DNA of 64,000 nt from Paraglaciecola sp. MB-3u-78 (GCF_002835935.1 NZ_PJCF01000006.1:620001-684000), one strand, 5' to 3'; positions 46,399-56,075 are shown, counted from the stretch's first letter. The notes: a model not told the origin generated them from the sequence alone. Numbers and translations: made by a program.

Positions 46399-49300
46399 CT
46401 AACTTTGACGGTCACTTTTTAACTCTTCAGTCTTAAATAGGCGCATGACCCATATAAAGAAGAAGGGCGCGAAAAATAAAACCAATATTGTTGTGGCCGT
46501 AATACCACCCAGTACGCCAATTGATATTGCATTTTGCGCTCCTGACCCTGGCCCTGCGGCAAATGCCAAAGGCATCACACCCAAAATAAATGTTAGTGAT
46601 GTCATCAAAATAGGGCGAAGTCTTTGTTTAGCGGCCATGACCGCTGAATCATAGGCATTCATGCCATCTTCAAAATTAATTTTTGCAAACTCAATTATCA
46701 AAATTGCATTTTTGGCAGCCAAGGCAATGGTCATTAATAAGCCCACCTGAAAGTAAACATCATTTGCTTGTCCAGACCACCATGTGGCCAAAACAGCACC
46801 AAATATACCAAGTGGAACAGTTAGTATGATCGCCAAAGGTATGGTCCAGCTTTCATATAATGCGGCCAATGCTAAGAACACGGCAATGATTGAAATCAAG
46901 TAAACAATCCAAGCCTGTCCACCGGATTCTTTTTCTTCATACGATAAGCCCGTCCATTCCAAACCAATTCCACTTGGTAAGCTTTCAGCGAGTTTTGATA
47001 TCTCGTTAAGGGCTTCACCTGAACTAATGCCTTGTGCGGCCTCACCTTTAATTTCAAGAGAAGAATTGCCGTCAAACCGTGTTAGCTTTGGTGCGCCATA
47101 TGACCATTCACCTGAGCCGAAGGCTGACAAAGGAACCATGCCACCAGTTGAATTGCGTACATACCATCGGTCTATATCCTTTGGCAGCATACGGTACTCA
47201 GCGTCCGCCTGTGCGTAAACACGCTTAATACGACCATCTTCTAAGAAGTCATTAATGTAAGAACCGCCAAGTACAGTACTTAAGGTTTGGTTGATTGTGG
47301 CAATGGGTACACCCATTGCTCGCGCCTTGCTCGAATCAATATTGATGTCATATTGTGGGCCGGGCGCCAAACCATTAAAACGTACGCCTTTTAAAGAACT
47401 GCTGTGGTTAGCCTCTCCAAGAAACTGTTGCATGGCATTGTTAAGAGCGTCTTGCCCCAGTCCCGCTCGGTCAACCAATTGAAATTCAAAACCGCTGGAA
47501 TTACCTAACGCTATTATGGCCGGCGGCACAATTGGAATAATCATAGCGTCTTTTACAGATGACAATGCTTTACCTGCTTGTTTACTCACTTTAAAGACGC
47601 TTTGATTTTCTGTGCGCTGGGCCCAATCTTTCATTTTGATAAATGCGATTCCCACGTTTTGACTGTTCCCAGAAAAACTAAAACCAGCCGCAGTAAATAT
47701 TCCTTCAACCGCACCGTTTGTTTGGTCTAAATAGAAGTCTTCGACCTGTTTATTTTTCTCAACTGTTTGTTGCAAGGTTGAACTGACAGGCCCGTTAACC
47801 AATGTGAACATACGGCCTTGGTCTTCGTCAGGCAAAAATGACGTCGGTATTCTAATGAACAGACCAATTGCAACAGCGATTATCGCAAAGAACACGGCAG
47901 GTAGAATAAATCGGTTCGCCAATACTTTTTCTAAAAGGTTTGCGTGGCCCATCTTCATTTTATTAAATGCTTTATTGAAAAGTCCGAAGAATCCAGTGTT
48001 CTTTTCTACCTTCGCTTGTTTTAGAACAATGGCACATAATGATGGCGATAGGCTAAGCGCGACAAAAAGTGATATCCCCATTGCCACTGAAATCGTAACG
48101 GCAAACTGTCGATAAATGACCCCAGTCGATCCTTCAAAAAATGTAATCGGAATAAACACCGCCCATATAACTACGGTTGTGCCGACAAGTGCTCCTGAAA
48201 TTTCTTTCATTGCTTTTATGGCTGCGTCCTTTGGACTTATATTGGGATCCTTTTCCAATTTATTTTCAATGTTTTCGGTAACAACAATCGCATCATCAAC
48301 CAACATTCCGATGGCCAGAACCAGCGCGAACAGTGTCAAAATATTGATGGAATATCCGATCACAAGAAGAAACGCAAAAGTGCCAAGCAGCACAACTGGA
48401 ATGGCTACCGTCGGTATGAAAGTCGCGCGTGCTGTTTGTAAGAATATATAAATCACTAATATTACTAATAAGATTGCTATTAATAGCGTTTTTATGACGT
48501 CATAAATTGAAGCTTCAACAAAAGGTGAAATATCAACTGGATAAACGACCTTTAATTGTTTAGGAATAATATCGTCAAATTCTTGAATTCTATCTTTAAC
48601 CGCTTGGATGGTTTGAAGGGCATTTGCATCTGACGCTAGTTCAATGGCAATTCCCGATGCAGGGCGGCGATTATAGCGGCCGATAACACTATAGCTCTCG
48701 GAACCAATTTCAACGCGGGCAATATCACCTAAGGTTACGTGAGCTCCGTCTTGATTCACAGTCAGTAATATGTCTTCAAATTCATCCACGGTTTGAAGTA
48801 AGGTTTGTGCCGTAATGGTTGCGTTTAATTGTTGACCTTCAACACTCGGGGTCCCACCAATTTGTCCGGTGGCTAGCTGAACATTTTGTTGCTGCACCGC
48901 ATTAATGACATCTTGTGTTGTGATGTTGTGATGTTGAGATTGTTCATTGATTGTGGATTGAGCCAGATACGCATGGCATGCTCTGGCCCGAATGTTCTGA
49001 TTTGTCCGACACCGTCAATGCGGCTAAGTGGTTCTTCCAAATTAGACGCCAAAAAGTCGGAAATTTCATTTCGCCCATATGTGTCATCCGTTGAATAAAA
49101 CCCAACGATTAGGGAATAACTGCTTCCGGCCTTACTAACGGCAACACCTTGACGTTGAACCGCTTGAGGCAAAGAGGATTCCGCTTGAGATACTTTATTT
49201 TGAGTTTGCACCTGCGCGATATCTGAATCGGTTCCTGGCTCGAAGGTCAGGTTAATGCTTGCCCGCCCAGATGAAGAACTTTCCGATTGGATGTAGCGCA

Positions 49301-49526
49301 GATTATCAATACCCGTCAAATTTTGTTCGATAATCTGCGTTACTGTATTTTCAAGTGTTTGTGCTGAAGCACCTGGATAAGTTGCTGATATTGATACCTT
49401 AGGAGCTGCAATATTTGGATATTGCTCAACTGGCAGTGATGTTATGGCAAGCGTTCCGGCCCCCATAATAACGATGGCAATAACCCACGCAAAAATGGGT
49501 CTGTCTATAAAAAATTTAGAGATCAT
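46399..49526 (-). pseudogene. RND multidrug efflux permease (AcrB/MexB type), frameshifted by an 8-bp duplication
   Basis: Two reverse-strand frames form one HAE1-type RND pump. The first, starting at ATG 49526 (MISKFFIDRPIFAWVIAIV), covers ~215 residues and ends at a premature stop. The second, from ~48915 to 46399, continues with VQQQNVQLATGQIGGTPS through the periplasmic porter loops and the TM4 proton-relay helix (LALVLAIGMLVDDAIVV, Asp pair intact) to the end. The break coincides with a tandem duplication of 8 bp at 48917-48932. Removing one copy restores the canonical LNITTQDVINAVQQQN and an uninterrupted ~1039-residue protein, the usual family length. The start overlaps the stop of the adaptor gene by one base. 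As read, no full pump can be made. Confidence 0.9.
48917..48932. repeat. 8-bp tandem duplication inside the RND permease gene
   Basis: GTTGTGAT occurs twice back to back (48917-48924 and 48925-48932), followed by a partial GTTG. It shifts the permease frame by +8, equivalent to -1. Slippage could remove one copy and restore the gene. Confidence 0.92.
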
Positions 49527-50884
49527 TAATTTGAGCTCGTTTTGTTATTTTCAGCATTGGCTGTAGCACGGTCATCAGATTTCGTTGCTCCAGAGGACCT
49601 ATTAGTTGAATCCTTCGAGTTGATGTTTTTAGGATCGACTTTGGAGCCTGGCTGCAACATCATTGCCCCCACTACAACAACGGTATCGCCAGTTTTAAGA
49701 CCGCTTTTGATTACCCAATTATTTTTGTAAGTGCTGTTGGTGACCACTGCACGCTTGCTTGCTATATTCCTAGCATCAACAATCCAAACCGCCTTTGAGC
49801 CATCGGCCTCTATACTGACGGCTTTTTGCGGCACTATGATTGTTTCTTGAATTCCCATTTTATCGATGGTTGCACGCACGAACATACCAGGTAATAAAGC
49901 TGTATTTGGGTTTGGAAACACAGATCTCAATCGGATCGTACCCGTGTTCTCATCTACGGCTAAATCAGTAGCATACAGACTGCCTGTGTGGGGATAGACA
50001 AAATCGTTATTGCCAAATAAAAGCGTTACCTCAAACTTTGCATCTTCGCCTTTGGTCATGTGACTGGTCATCAAACTTTGCTGCAAAGTCTTTGCATTGG
50101 CCGCAGACTGAGACAAGTCGACGTAAACTGGGTCAAGTTGTCTAATGGTTGCTAAAGCTGCTTGTTGTTGCGCAGTAACGAGAGCACCGTCGGTCACTGT
50201 AGATGGGCTAATATAGCCTGAAATAGGTGCATAAACCTTAGTGTAGTCAAGGTTGATTTTTGCTATTTTCACCTCAGCCCACGCAAGAGAAACAGCGGCT
50301 TCGGCTTGTGCCACACTTGCCTTCGCGCTATCAAACTCTTGCTCGCTTACGGCGTTGGTTTTTATCAGGCTTCGATAGCGGCTCTCTAATGCAAGGGCAA
50401 GCTCCAGTTCTGCTTTTATATTTTGCAAACTCGCATTTGTGCTTTGATAATCCGCCTCATATCTTGCCGGATCAATCTGGTAGAGTTGCTGACCTTCTTC
50501 AACAAGGCTACCTTCTTCAAAAAAACGGGATTGAATAATACCGTCCACTTGAGGACGAATTTCTGCTGTCTTAAAGGCCTCTACACGGCCGGGCAATTCG
50601 TTAGCCATGGATATTATTTGCGGTTCTATCGTCATGACATTTACTTTTTTTAAAGGACGTTGCCGCGTTTGCTCTGCATCCCCTTGTGAAGAGTTTGATA
50701 GGGACTGATGCGGATTGTCCGTGCAGCCCGTTAACAAAAATACGCTTAAACATGCCATTAATATTGAGGCCACCGTTTTCTTGGGTGAAAAAGGGTATGT
50801 AACCGTTGCATTTGGTGAGCAGGGGAGTATGCCACCAGATTCGCTGCTTATGATTTTATTTGCTTCGAATGTTTTCGATTTCAT
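49526..50884 (-). CDS. RND efflux periplasmic adaptor lipoprotein (AcrA/MexA type)
   Basis: A 452-residue membrane-fusion protein. A lipobox (VFLLTGC) near residue 54 gives an N-terminal lipid anchor; the ~35 residues ahead of the hydrophobic core are longer than usual. Lipoyl-like and hairpin regions (EIRPQVDGIIQSRFFEEGS; VYAPISGYISPS) and the beta-barrel (LFGNNDFVYPHTG...) follow. The C-terminal ~35 residues are low-complexity (Ser, Asn, Lys). The ATG overlaps the uspA stop by 4 bp (ATGA) and its own stop overlaps the permease start, so the three genes are tightly coupled. With the permease broken, the adaptor has no encoded partner here. Confidence 0.92.
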   Translation of the reverse strand: MKSKTFEANKIISSESGGILPCSPNATVTYPFSPKKTVASILMACLSVFLLTGCTDNPHQSLSNSSQGDAEQTRQRPLKKVNVMTIEPQIISMANELPGRVEAFKTAEIRPQVDGIIQSRFFEEGSLVEEGQQLYQIDPARYEADYQSTNASLQNIKAELELALALESRYRSLIKTNAVSEQEFDSAKASVAQAEAAVSLAWAEVKIAKINLDYTKVYAPISGYISPSTVTDGALVTAQQQAALATIRQLDPVYVDLSQSAANAKTLQQSLMTSHMTKGEDAKFEVTLLFGNNDFVYPHTGSLYATDLAVDENTGTIRLRSVFPNPNTALLPGMFVRATIDKMGIQETIIVPQKAVSIEADGSKAVWIVDARNIASKRAVVTNSTYKNNWVIKSGLKTGDTVVVVGAMMLQPGSKVDPKNINSKDSTNRSSGATKSDDRATANAENNKTSSN

Positions 50885-51315
50885 CCGTGAACCCGAACAG
50901 CAAGAACGTCTTGTTTCACGCCATGCAATACAGAATTGGCTGTTGAACCAAGCAGCAATTTAATGCCACTTCTGCCATGTGTGCCTATTACAATTAGGTC
51001 TATATTCTTTTCATTGGCCATTTCTCTTATCTCATCTGCCGCGACACCAATTTTTACAAAAACATTATGTTCAGTAATGCTAAATTCTGTGGCGATATCA
51101 CTTAGTTTTTTATGGGTTAAGGACATGCGTTCAGAATCGTCTATCGCGTTGTATTCCATTGGATAAAGGTAAGGTTGAATATATGTTGTAGGTAGCAAGG
51201 TATACATCAATATTAAATCCTCAGGAGACTGAGAAACCGTTAATGCTTTGCGAATAATACTTTCGTGGGGTGCATTAACATCTATTGCGACTAATATGTT
51301 TTTGTAATTGCTCAT
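50881..51315 (-). CDS. Universal stress protein, UspA family
   Basis: A 144-residue single Usp domain. It starts with YKNILVAIDVN and ends with the ATP-binding signature GTHGRSGIKLLLGSTANSVL (G-x2-G-x9-G-S). It is the first gene of the uspA-adaptor-permease unit and overlaps the adaptor start by 4 bp. Usp proteins bind nucleotides and help in stress survival. Why one leads an efflux operon is not evident; the pairing suggests stress-induced expression. Confidence 0.92.
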   Translation of the reverse strand: MSNYKNILVAIDVNAPHESIIRKALTVSQSPEDLILMYTLLPTTYIQPYLYPMEYNAIDDSERMSLTHKKLSDIATEFSITEHNVFVKIGVAADEIREMANEKNIDLIVIGTHGRSGIKLLLGSTANSVLHGVKQDVLAVRVHG

Positions 51316-51320
51316 CGTGT

Positions 51321-51590
51321 TTACTCCATTGAGTGTGTAAATTGTAGAACGATTTTATTGCTGTTAGTCCGTGCATGCTCAATCAAATGATTAGCTAGTT
51401 GTGTAGCGATGCCCTGATGTTGAAACTCATCCGACACAGTGACAGCCATTTCACGTTCATCTGGTTTTGAATCTATCGCATAAAAGCTGCCTCTATTTCT
51501 ATGCCATCGGATGTGATCGGTCGAATAGTGACGTCTAAATCGCCAGCTTTTTTATGTTTGTAATCATGAGTAGTCGCTCTGTCATGATTA
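51321..51590 (-). pseudogene. GNAT N-acetyltransferase remnant
   Basis: The reverse strand encodes the end of a GNAT domain: AIDSKPDEREMAVTVSDEFQ, then HQGIATQLANHLIEHARTNS, with the acetyl-CoA loop represented by QHQGIATQL, and a stop at 51321-51323. Upstream on that strand, GDLDVTIRPITSDGIEIEAA is in another frame, and the middle of the domain is deleted. No full gene exists. It lies directly ahead of uspA and may once have been part of the same unit. Confidence 0.7.
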
Positions 51591-51890
51591 ATATCCCCTG
51601 TAAAACAAAGTAGTAGTTTGTTTTACACTCAATATATATATTCAATTCGATAAGCTCAATTAGGGGTATCCATGCACAAACTGTGGAAACCACGTAGTGA
51701 TCTTAGGATTCACACTATGACTAACCCTTGCAAAACATGTCATATTTCTGATGTACTAATGTTTTTATTGGTGATAATCCTCAACAAACTAATTTACGGT
51801 TCGGTATCAAGGGCAAACCGTGCTGACTTAACACGACCTCCAAGCGGGGTATTTAGACTAAAGACAAATTAAGAAACAAGGATTTGAATA

Positions 51891-52295
51891 ATGCACAGAT
51901 ATGTATTGATGGTTTTATTTACATGGGGGATATTACTGGCAAGTAATGTCAGAGCAAAAGATGTACAGCTTGTCCCTGGTGAAACATTTAGTAATGATAA
52001 CGTTACTATCACATGTGGCCAATCGACAACTCATACCCCCTTGGCACTGAACGACTGCCAGTATTGGGATGATTTTAGTAACAAGTGTCTGTTTGAGAAA
52101 ACCACTTATACGAATGAAAGCCTTGAATGCGTTGAAAAATGTCAGCGCTGGGATAAGTTCACAAGCACTTGTTTTTACCAATCAAAATGTACCTTTTACC
52201 CATCGCATATGACATTTGTGAGGACTACATGCGAAAAGTTTGACGACTTCAACAATACTTGTTTGAAAATGAAGGATACAAAAATTGGGCGGTGA
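51891..52295 (+). CDS. Secreted cysteine-rich protein with three C-x9-C repeats
   Basis: A 134-residue protein with a signal peptide (residues 1-22, cleavage near VRA-KD) and nine cysteines in the mature part. Three repeats share one plan: C56-QYWDDFSNK-C66, C84-QRWDKFTST-C94 and C114-EKFDDFNNT-C124, that is C-x2-(W/F)-D-(D/K)-F-x3-C. Further Cys at 42, 80 and 100 allow extra disulfides. It is probably periplasmic or secreted and disulfide-stabilised. I recognise no named family. AAGGATT lies upstream of the ATG. It stands alone ahead of the J-domain operon. Confidence 0.7.
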   Translation: MHRYVLMVLFTWGILLASNVRAKDVQLVPGETFSNDNVTITCGQSTTHTPLALNDCQYWDDFSNKCLFEKTTYTNESLECVEKCQRWDKFTSTCFYQSKCTFYPSHMTFVRTTCEKFDDFNNTCLKMKDTKIGR

Positions 52296-52668
52296 GAGGA
52301 AAAAAACCAAACTGATCTTCCCCTAAAACTCTAAACTATTTTTTAATATAGCAGTAGTACAATTGATGATGATGAAGTTGTATTGAAATTGGACGCCATA
52401 GTAAGTCGTAGGTGGGTTGATGCACACTTAGTCTAATGAGGATTTACATGTGTTTCACGAAACAAGATACAAAACCATATATGTCTAAACTTAGGTAGTC
52501 GGATCTATTCAACCACCTCACTTAGTAGACCTATTTTACTAACAGGGTACAGATCTGATAAATACCCTCCCGGCATTGTTAAAAAACAACGGTAAAGGTA
52601 AAATGGGAGACAGAAAAACTCAGGCAACGTTTAGTTGCATTGTATGCACAAGGTTTACGTTAAATTTT
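52296..52668. other. 373-bp intergenic region upstream of the J-domain operon
   Basis: No coding signal. An in-frame extension of the J-domain frame to 52576 has no family match before MDHFELLG. It presumably holds the operon promoter, but no clear -35/-10 pair was identified. Confidence 0.4.
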
Positions 52669-52929
52669 ATGGACCATTTTGAGCTATTGGGGGTCACCAG
52701 AACCTCCACGACCACCGAAATTAAAAAAGCGTATCGAAAACTGGCCAATCAATACCATCCCGATAGAAATGATGCTGCAGAGGCAAAAGAACAATTTCAA
52801 TTAATTCAAAAAGCGTACGAAGTTATTGTTGATCCTCAAAAGCGCTCTTTATACATTAAGAGCAATTACACTATTATCACCGACCCAAGAGAAATCGCAG
52901 ATTCTTTTTGGCACAATGCTTTGTTGTAG
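52669..52929 (+). CDS. Minimal J-domain (DnaJ-like) protein
   Basis: An 86-residue protein that is little more than a J domain: [40 protein letters not shown] and [17 protein letters not shown], with the HPD tripeptide needed to stimulate DnaK. ATG 52669 fits the usual J-domain start; an upstream in-frame start adds 31 unrelated residues. It lacks the G/F, zinc-finger and substrate-binding regions of DnaJ and CbpA, and ends in a 20-residue tail. It begins a four-gene same-strand operon (gaps of 11, 27 and 9 bp) with three proteins I do not recognise. It presumably brings DnaK to one of them. Confidence 0.87.
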   Translation: MDHFELLGVTRTSTTTEIKKAYRKLANQYHPDRNDAAEAKEQFQLIQKAYEVIVDPQKRSLYIKSNYTIITDPREIADSFWHNALL

Positions 52930-52940
52930 GGATCAATTAA

Positions 52941-53408
52941 ATGTCATTTGAAACACCCATACCTTCTTATCTATCCGATGACTTTTCTATGTATTTAGAA
53001 AATATGGAGTCATTGACCGATCCAGAAAACCCTGATTTGTTGACTAATTATTTAAAGGTTTTGTCAGCTCAGTTAGCCTCAAACAGCTCGGTCTTTAATG
53101 GCCTAGTGGACCAATTGGCCATGGCCATTACTCGCAGCGTAAGAATTGATTCGAAAAATCTAGCTAAGCTAGATGTCACTCAGCAACCGGCATGGGCTGA
53201 CATCAAGCCTTTTGTGGGTGTACATGCTGATGCCAGAGCCACTATTACAGAATTAATGAATCACTCAGAAAGTGAGCTAAAAACGGCAGTGCTGCTTATT
53301 CATTTTTATAATACCTATGATGCCACCCCTTTACCTGCTTTACCCCAGGACGTGGAAGCTGACGATGACACAGAACAACCCTATGCAACCTACGGCTATG
53401 ATGAATAA
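52941..53408 (+). CDS. Uncharacterised protein of the J-domain operon (1)
   Basis: A 155-residue soluble, mostly helical protein with no signal peptide or membrane segment. Its core (LLTNYLKVLSAQLASNSSVF; DLKPFVGVHADARATITELM-like region) has no motif I recognise. The C-terminus is strongly acidic (QDVEADDDTEQPYATYGYDE). It is encoded 11 bp after the J-domain gene. Acidic tails recur in two of the three unknown proteins of this operon, which may reflect shared binding to a basic surface or to a chaperone. Function unknown. Confidence 0.72.
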   Translation: MSFETPIPSYLSDDFSMYLENMESLTDPENPDLLTNYLKVLSAQLASNSSVFNGLVDQLAMAITRSVRIDSKNLAKLDVTQQPAWADIKPFVGVHADARATITELMNHSESELKTAVLLIHFYNTYDATPLPALPQDVEADDDTEQPYATYGYDE

Positions 53409-53435
53409 TATGAGATTATTTTTAAGGAATACCAA

Positions 53436-54083
53436 TTGACTAGTAAAGCACTGATTCTCGCCACCGATATTACGGAACAAGCCCAACACAGCGGCAGGCA
53501 TGCGGGTACCTCATTAGAAAAAATTGCATCTGAGCAGGGTGATAACGCCATGTTAGCGGTATTTGCTGAAATGGATATTTTAACCGTGGCTAAAATTGTG
53601 CGCGAGCATGATGCCACTATACCTTCTATTGCCACTTGGTTGATGGATGCGGATTCCATTAAAAAATTATTAAATGTCGAGCCTTCATATTGGCAAAATT
53701 TGGATGAAGAGTCGTTATTTTGTGCACAAACCGAGGCCCACAGTTTGCTCGCACAAATATTTCTTTCTTATGAAGATGATGAAAAACAACGAGAAATACT
53801 CAAGGCCATTATTCAAGATGATTTTGGCTTGTTATATTTATCATTGCCTTTTATTGGTCATGACTTTTCTGAGCTCGAATACGATGAAGAACAAGTGTCT
53901 GGCAGCATTGAAGAGTTGCTTCTGAAAATAAAAACCCTAGATGAAGAAGCCTATAATGAAGTGATGGCCGTGAGCACTAATGGCACTTTGGAGAATATAG
54001 AGGCGGCCTTAAAAAATAATGCCAATAAACAAAGAGTGACGGCTGTGGAAATGGATACAGACGATATGTTTGCACCGCTATAG
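53436..54083 (+). CDS. Uncharacterised protein of the J-domain operon (2)
   Basis: A 215-residue protein, probably starting at TTG 53436 with AAGGAA 10 bp upstream; no ATG is available before residue ~30. It is helical, acidic and cytosolic (for example LSYEDDEKQREILKAIIQDD, FSELEYDEEQVSGSIEELLL). The middle pattern of short leucine/acidic helices (IATWLMDADSIKKLLNVEPS, YWQNLDEESLF) resembles helical-repeat proteins such as DUF6178-like families, but this is a weak impression. It ends with DTDDMFAPL. Function unknown; co-transcribed with its neighbours. Confidence 0.7.
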   Translation: MTSKALILATDITEQAQHSGRHAGTSLEKIASEQGDNAMLAVFAEMDILTVAKIVREHDATIPSIATWLMDADSIKKLLNVEPSYWQNLDEESLFCAQTEAHSLLAQIFLSYEDDEKQREILKAIIQDDFGLLYLSLPFIGHDFSELEYDEEQVSGSIEELLLKIKTLDEEAYNEVMAVSTNGTLENIEAALKNNANKQRVTAVEMDTDDMFAPL

Positions 54084-54092
54084 GATAATGTC

Positions 54093-55007
54093 ATGAAAAT
54101 AGCAGAGTTGCGGAATAAACCCTTTATCCTTTTGGTATTAAAAGACGGTCTGGCTGACGGATATTTTTCTGAGGAGTTTGTGCATAAAACTAAGCAACAA
54201 TTGTCAGATATGTCGCTGCGGATCGCCTCTGATAATTTATCTATTATTTATGCTGATCATATTAAAAAAGCCTGTGAAATAGTCCTAGGGATCATCAATC
54301 TAGGGCTGTTAAGTCATTGTGACAATAGTACCGAAAAAGCCAAAGATATTATCAAGACCCAAGGTATTGTTTACTGTTTCAGAGCGGGCTGGGCAAAATA
54401 TGCTGGATTAAAGAATATTTCAGCCGAATATTTTAAACAAATCAAACTCAGCACTTACGCTTTAGCAGCCAACGACACCTCTGATATAACAAGCATACAT
54501 GCTGGTTTAGTTAAAAAAGGCCAGGACAGCTTAAAGCTATTAAACTTGTACAGAAGTATCTCGTCAAAATATGCTGCCAACGCAATAATACCTGAAACCG
54601 ATGAAGACTATCTAAAATTTGAGCTGCAAAAACTGCTCAATTCAGCCGTGGCCTTGCTGTTGATCGACTCCCAGCAGAATGTTTTTAATCATGAGCGCTA
54701 CACCCAACTGATGACTTATCTGAGCAGTACAGATGTGCAGCTTGTGCTCGAAAAATTTGCGGTGTGTGTGTCAAACTTTTCGGAAAGTCAGTCAGTTAGT
54801 ATAAGAAATTTTCTTGAAGAGACGTCTTTACTGGATTTTAGTGAATTTAAAACCATCATCACCTCACAAAAAAACTTGGCTATGTATATTCCTGAGATTT
54901 TAGAACTCTCAGTCAATGTCACCAATGAATTAAATGATGACTTTGAAGGGGGCTACGATTTTGGTTTAGACGACCAAGAGGATATCGCTTATCTAAAACC
55001 TGATTAG
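54093..55007 (+). CDS. Uncharacterised protein of the J-domain operon (3)
   Basis: A 304-residue protein, all-helical by appearance, without signal peptide or transmembrane helices. It starts MKIAELRNKPFILLVLKDGL and has Leu/Ile-rich helices throughout. The C-terminus is acidic and aromatic (DDFEGGYDFGLDDQEDIAYL), reminiscent of the acidic tail of the 155-residue protein. ATAATGTCATG gives the start, 9 bp after the previous stop. No domain or active-site motif is recognised. It is the last gene of the operon; an imperfect inverted repeat follows. Confidence 0.7.
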   Translation: MKIAELRNKPFILLVLKDGLADGYFSEEFVHKTKQQLSDMSLRIASDNLSIIYADHIKKACEIVLGIINLGLLSHCDNSTEKAKDIIKTQGIVYCFRAGWAKYAGLKNISAEYFKQIKLSTYALAANDTSDITSIHAGLVKKGQDSLKLLNLYRSISSKYAANAIIPETDEDYLKFELQKLLNSAVALLLIDSQQNVFNHERYTQLMTYLSSTDVQLVLEKFAVCVSNFSESQSVSIRNFLEETSLLDFSEFKTIITSQKNLAMYIPEILELSVNVTNELNDDFEGGYDFGLDDQEDIAYLKPD

Positions 55008-55040
55008 GCTTATGCCAAAAAGGCAGGTATGCCTATCTCA

Positions 55041-55119
55041 GTGTTTATTTGAACACCCTGAGACTGACATCGTTTTAGAGTGAATGCACAAACAGTGTTA
55101 TTGGGTGTTCAAATAACAC
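55041..55119. repeat. 17-bp imperfect inverted repeat with 44-bp interior
   Basis: GTGTTTATTTGAACACCC at 55041-55058 is complementary to GGGTGTTCAAATAACAC at 55103-55119 apart from one bulged T. It lies between the J-domain operon and the pseudouridine synthase gene. It may be a large terminator stem, a regulator site pair or a tiny non-autonomous element. No T-run follows. Confidence 0.55.
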
Positions 55120-55183
55120 ATGCTGATCTTTCTTTTCAATTTAGACCTAAAAGTGCCTTATAAAATCAACAACGAGTGCCATT

Positions 55184-56074
55184 ATGGCGATAGCTATTTC
55201 CCCTTCCAAACTCAGCCTACCTCAGCATAACCCTGGTGTAACGACTGTTCTAGAATTTCTTATTCGTAAGTTTCCCGGTATAACAGCTGATGTGTGGCTA
55301 CAACGTATGGTTGATGGCAAAGTGCATTGGCATGACGGAAGTTTAATTCGTGCGCAAACCCCTTATGCGGCCCAGCAGCGGGTGTATTATTATCGTGAAG
55401 TGGCACGTGAGCCTGTGATCCCTTTTGCAGAGGAAATTGTGTTTGAAGACGAGTTGATTTTGGTGGCCTATAAACCGCATTTTTTACCGGTTATGCCAGG
55501 GGGAAAGTATGTTGAAGAATGCCTGCAAAATCGCTTGCGGAATAAAACTGGTAATCAGCAATTACAAGCAGTGCATCGTATTGATAACGGCACTGCTGGT
55601 TTGGTATTATTTTCAGTTAACCCTGACTCACGTACCCATTACCACCGATTATTTGAAGCTCATAAAGTGACCAAAACCTATCAGGCGATTGCCAGCACGA
55701 TTAACAACCCAGTGATTGACAACCAGAAATGGGAGGTTAAAAATCGTTTGGAGAAGTCTGAACCAAGATTTTTAATGCATATTGTCCCAGGGCTGGCCAA
55801 CAGTCATTCGCGGATCCGTTGCCTGCAACATGCAGCCGACAAAGCCTTATTTGAGCTGAATCCCATAACAGGTAAAACGCACCAATTACGCGTACATATG
55901 CAAAGCCTTGGCTGGCCGCTATTAAACGATACTTACTATCCACAGTTACAGGCAAGTAAGCCGGATGATTACAGCCAACCCCTGCAACTATTAGCACAAC
56001 AATTGCAATTTATTGATCCTATGACAAAACAGCTTAGACATTTCTTTAGTGGGAATGAACTTAGATTAAATTAA
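55184..56074 (+). CDS. RluA-family pseudouridine synthase
   Basis: A 296-residue enzyme that isomerises uridine to pseudouridine in RNA. The catalytic motif is AVHRIDNGTAGLVLFSVN, with the Asp in HRID. The family elements FEDELILVAYKPHFLPVMPG and ITGKTHQLRVHMQSLGWPLLND are clear. The N-terminal ~70 residues resemble an S4-like extension rather than the catalytic core. The subgroup resembles YqcB/TruC- and RluA-type proteins of gammaproteobacteria; whether rRNA or tRNA is the target is not evident. Confidence 0.9.
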   Translation: MAIAISPSKLSLPQHNPGVTTVLEFLIRKFPGITADVWLQRMVDGKVHWHDGSLIRAQTPYAAQQRVYYYREVAREPVIPFAEEIVFEDELILVAYKPHFLPVMPGGKYVEECLQNRLRNKTGNQQLQAVHRIDNGTAGLVLFSVNPDSRTHYHRLFEAHKVTKTYQAIASTINNPVIDNQKWEVKNRLEKSEPRFLMHIVPGLANSHSRIRCLQHAADKALFELNPITGKTHQLRVHMQSLGWPLLNDTYYPQLQASKPDDYSQPLQLLAQQLQFIDPMTKQLRHFFSGNELRLN

Positions 56075-56075
56075 A

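Noticed and set aside
51672-51872. 66-codon ORF with one hydrophobic segment upstream of the Cys-rich protein
   Set aside because: No recognisable family, weak start context and odd composition; could be a small membrane protein but the evidence is too thin.
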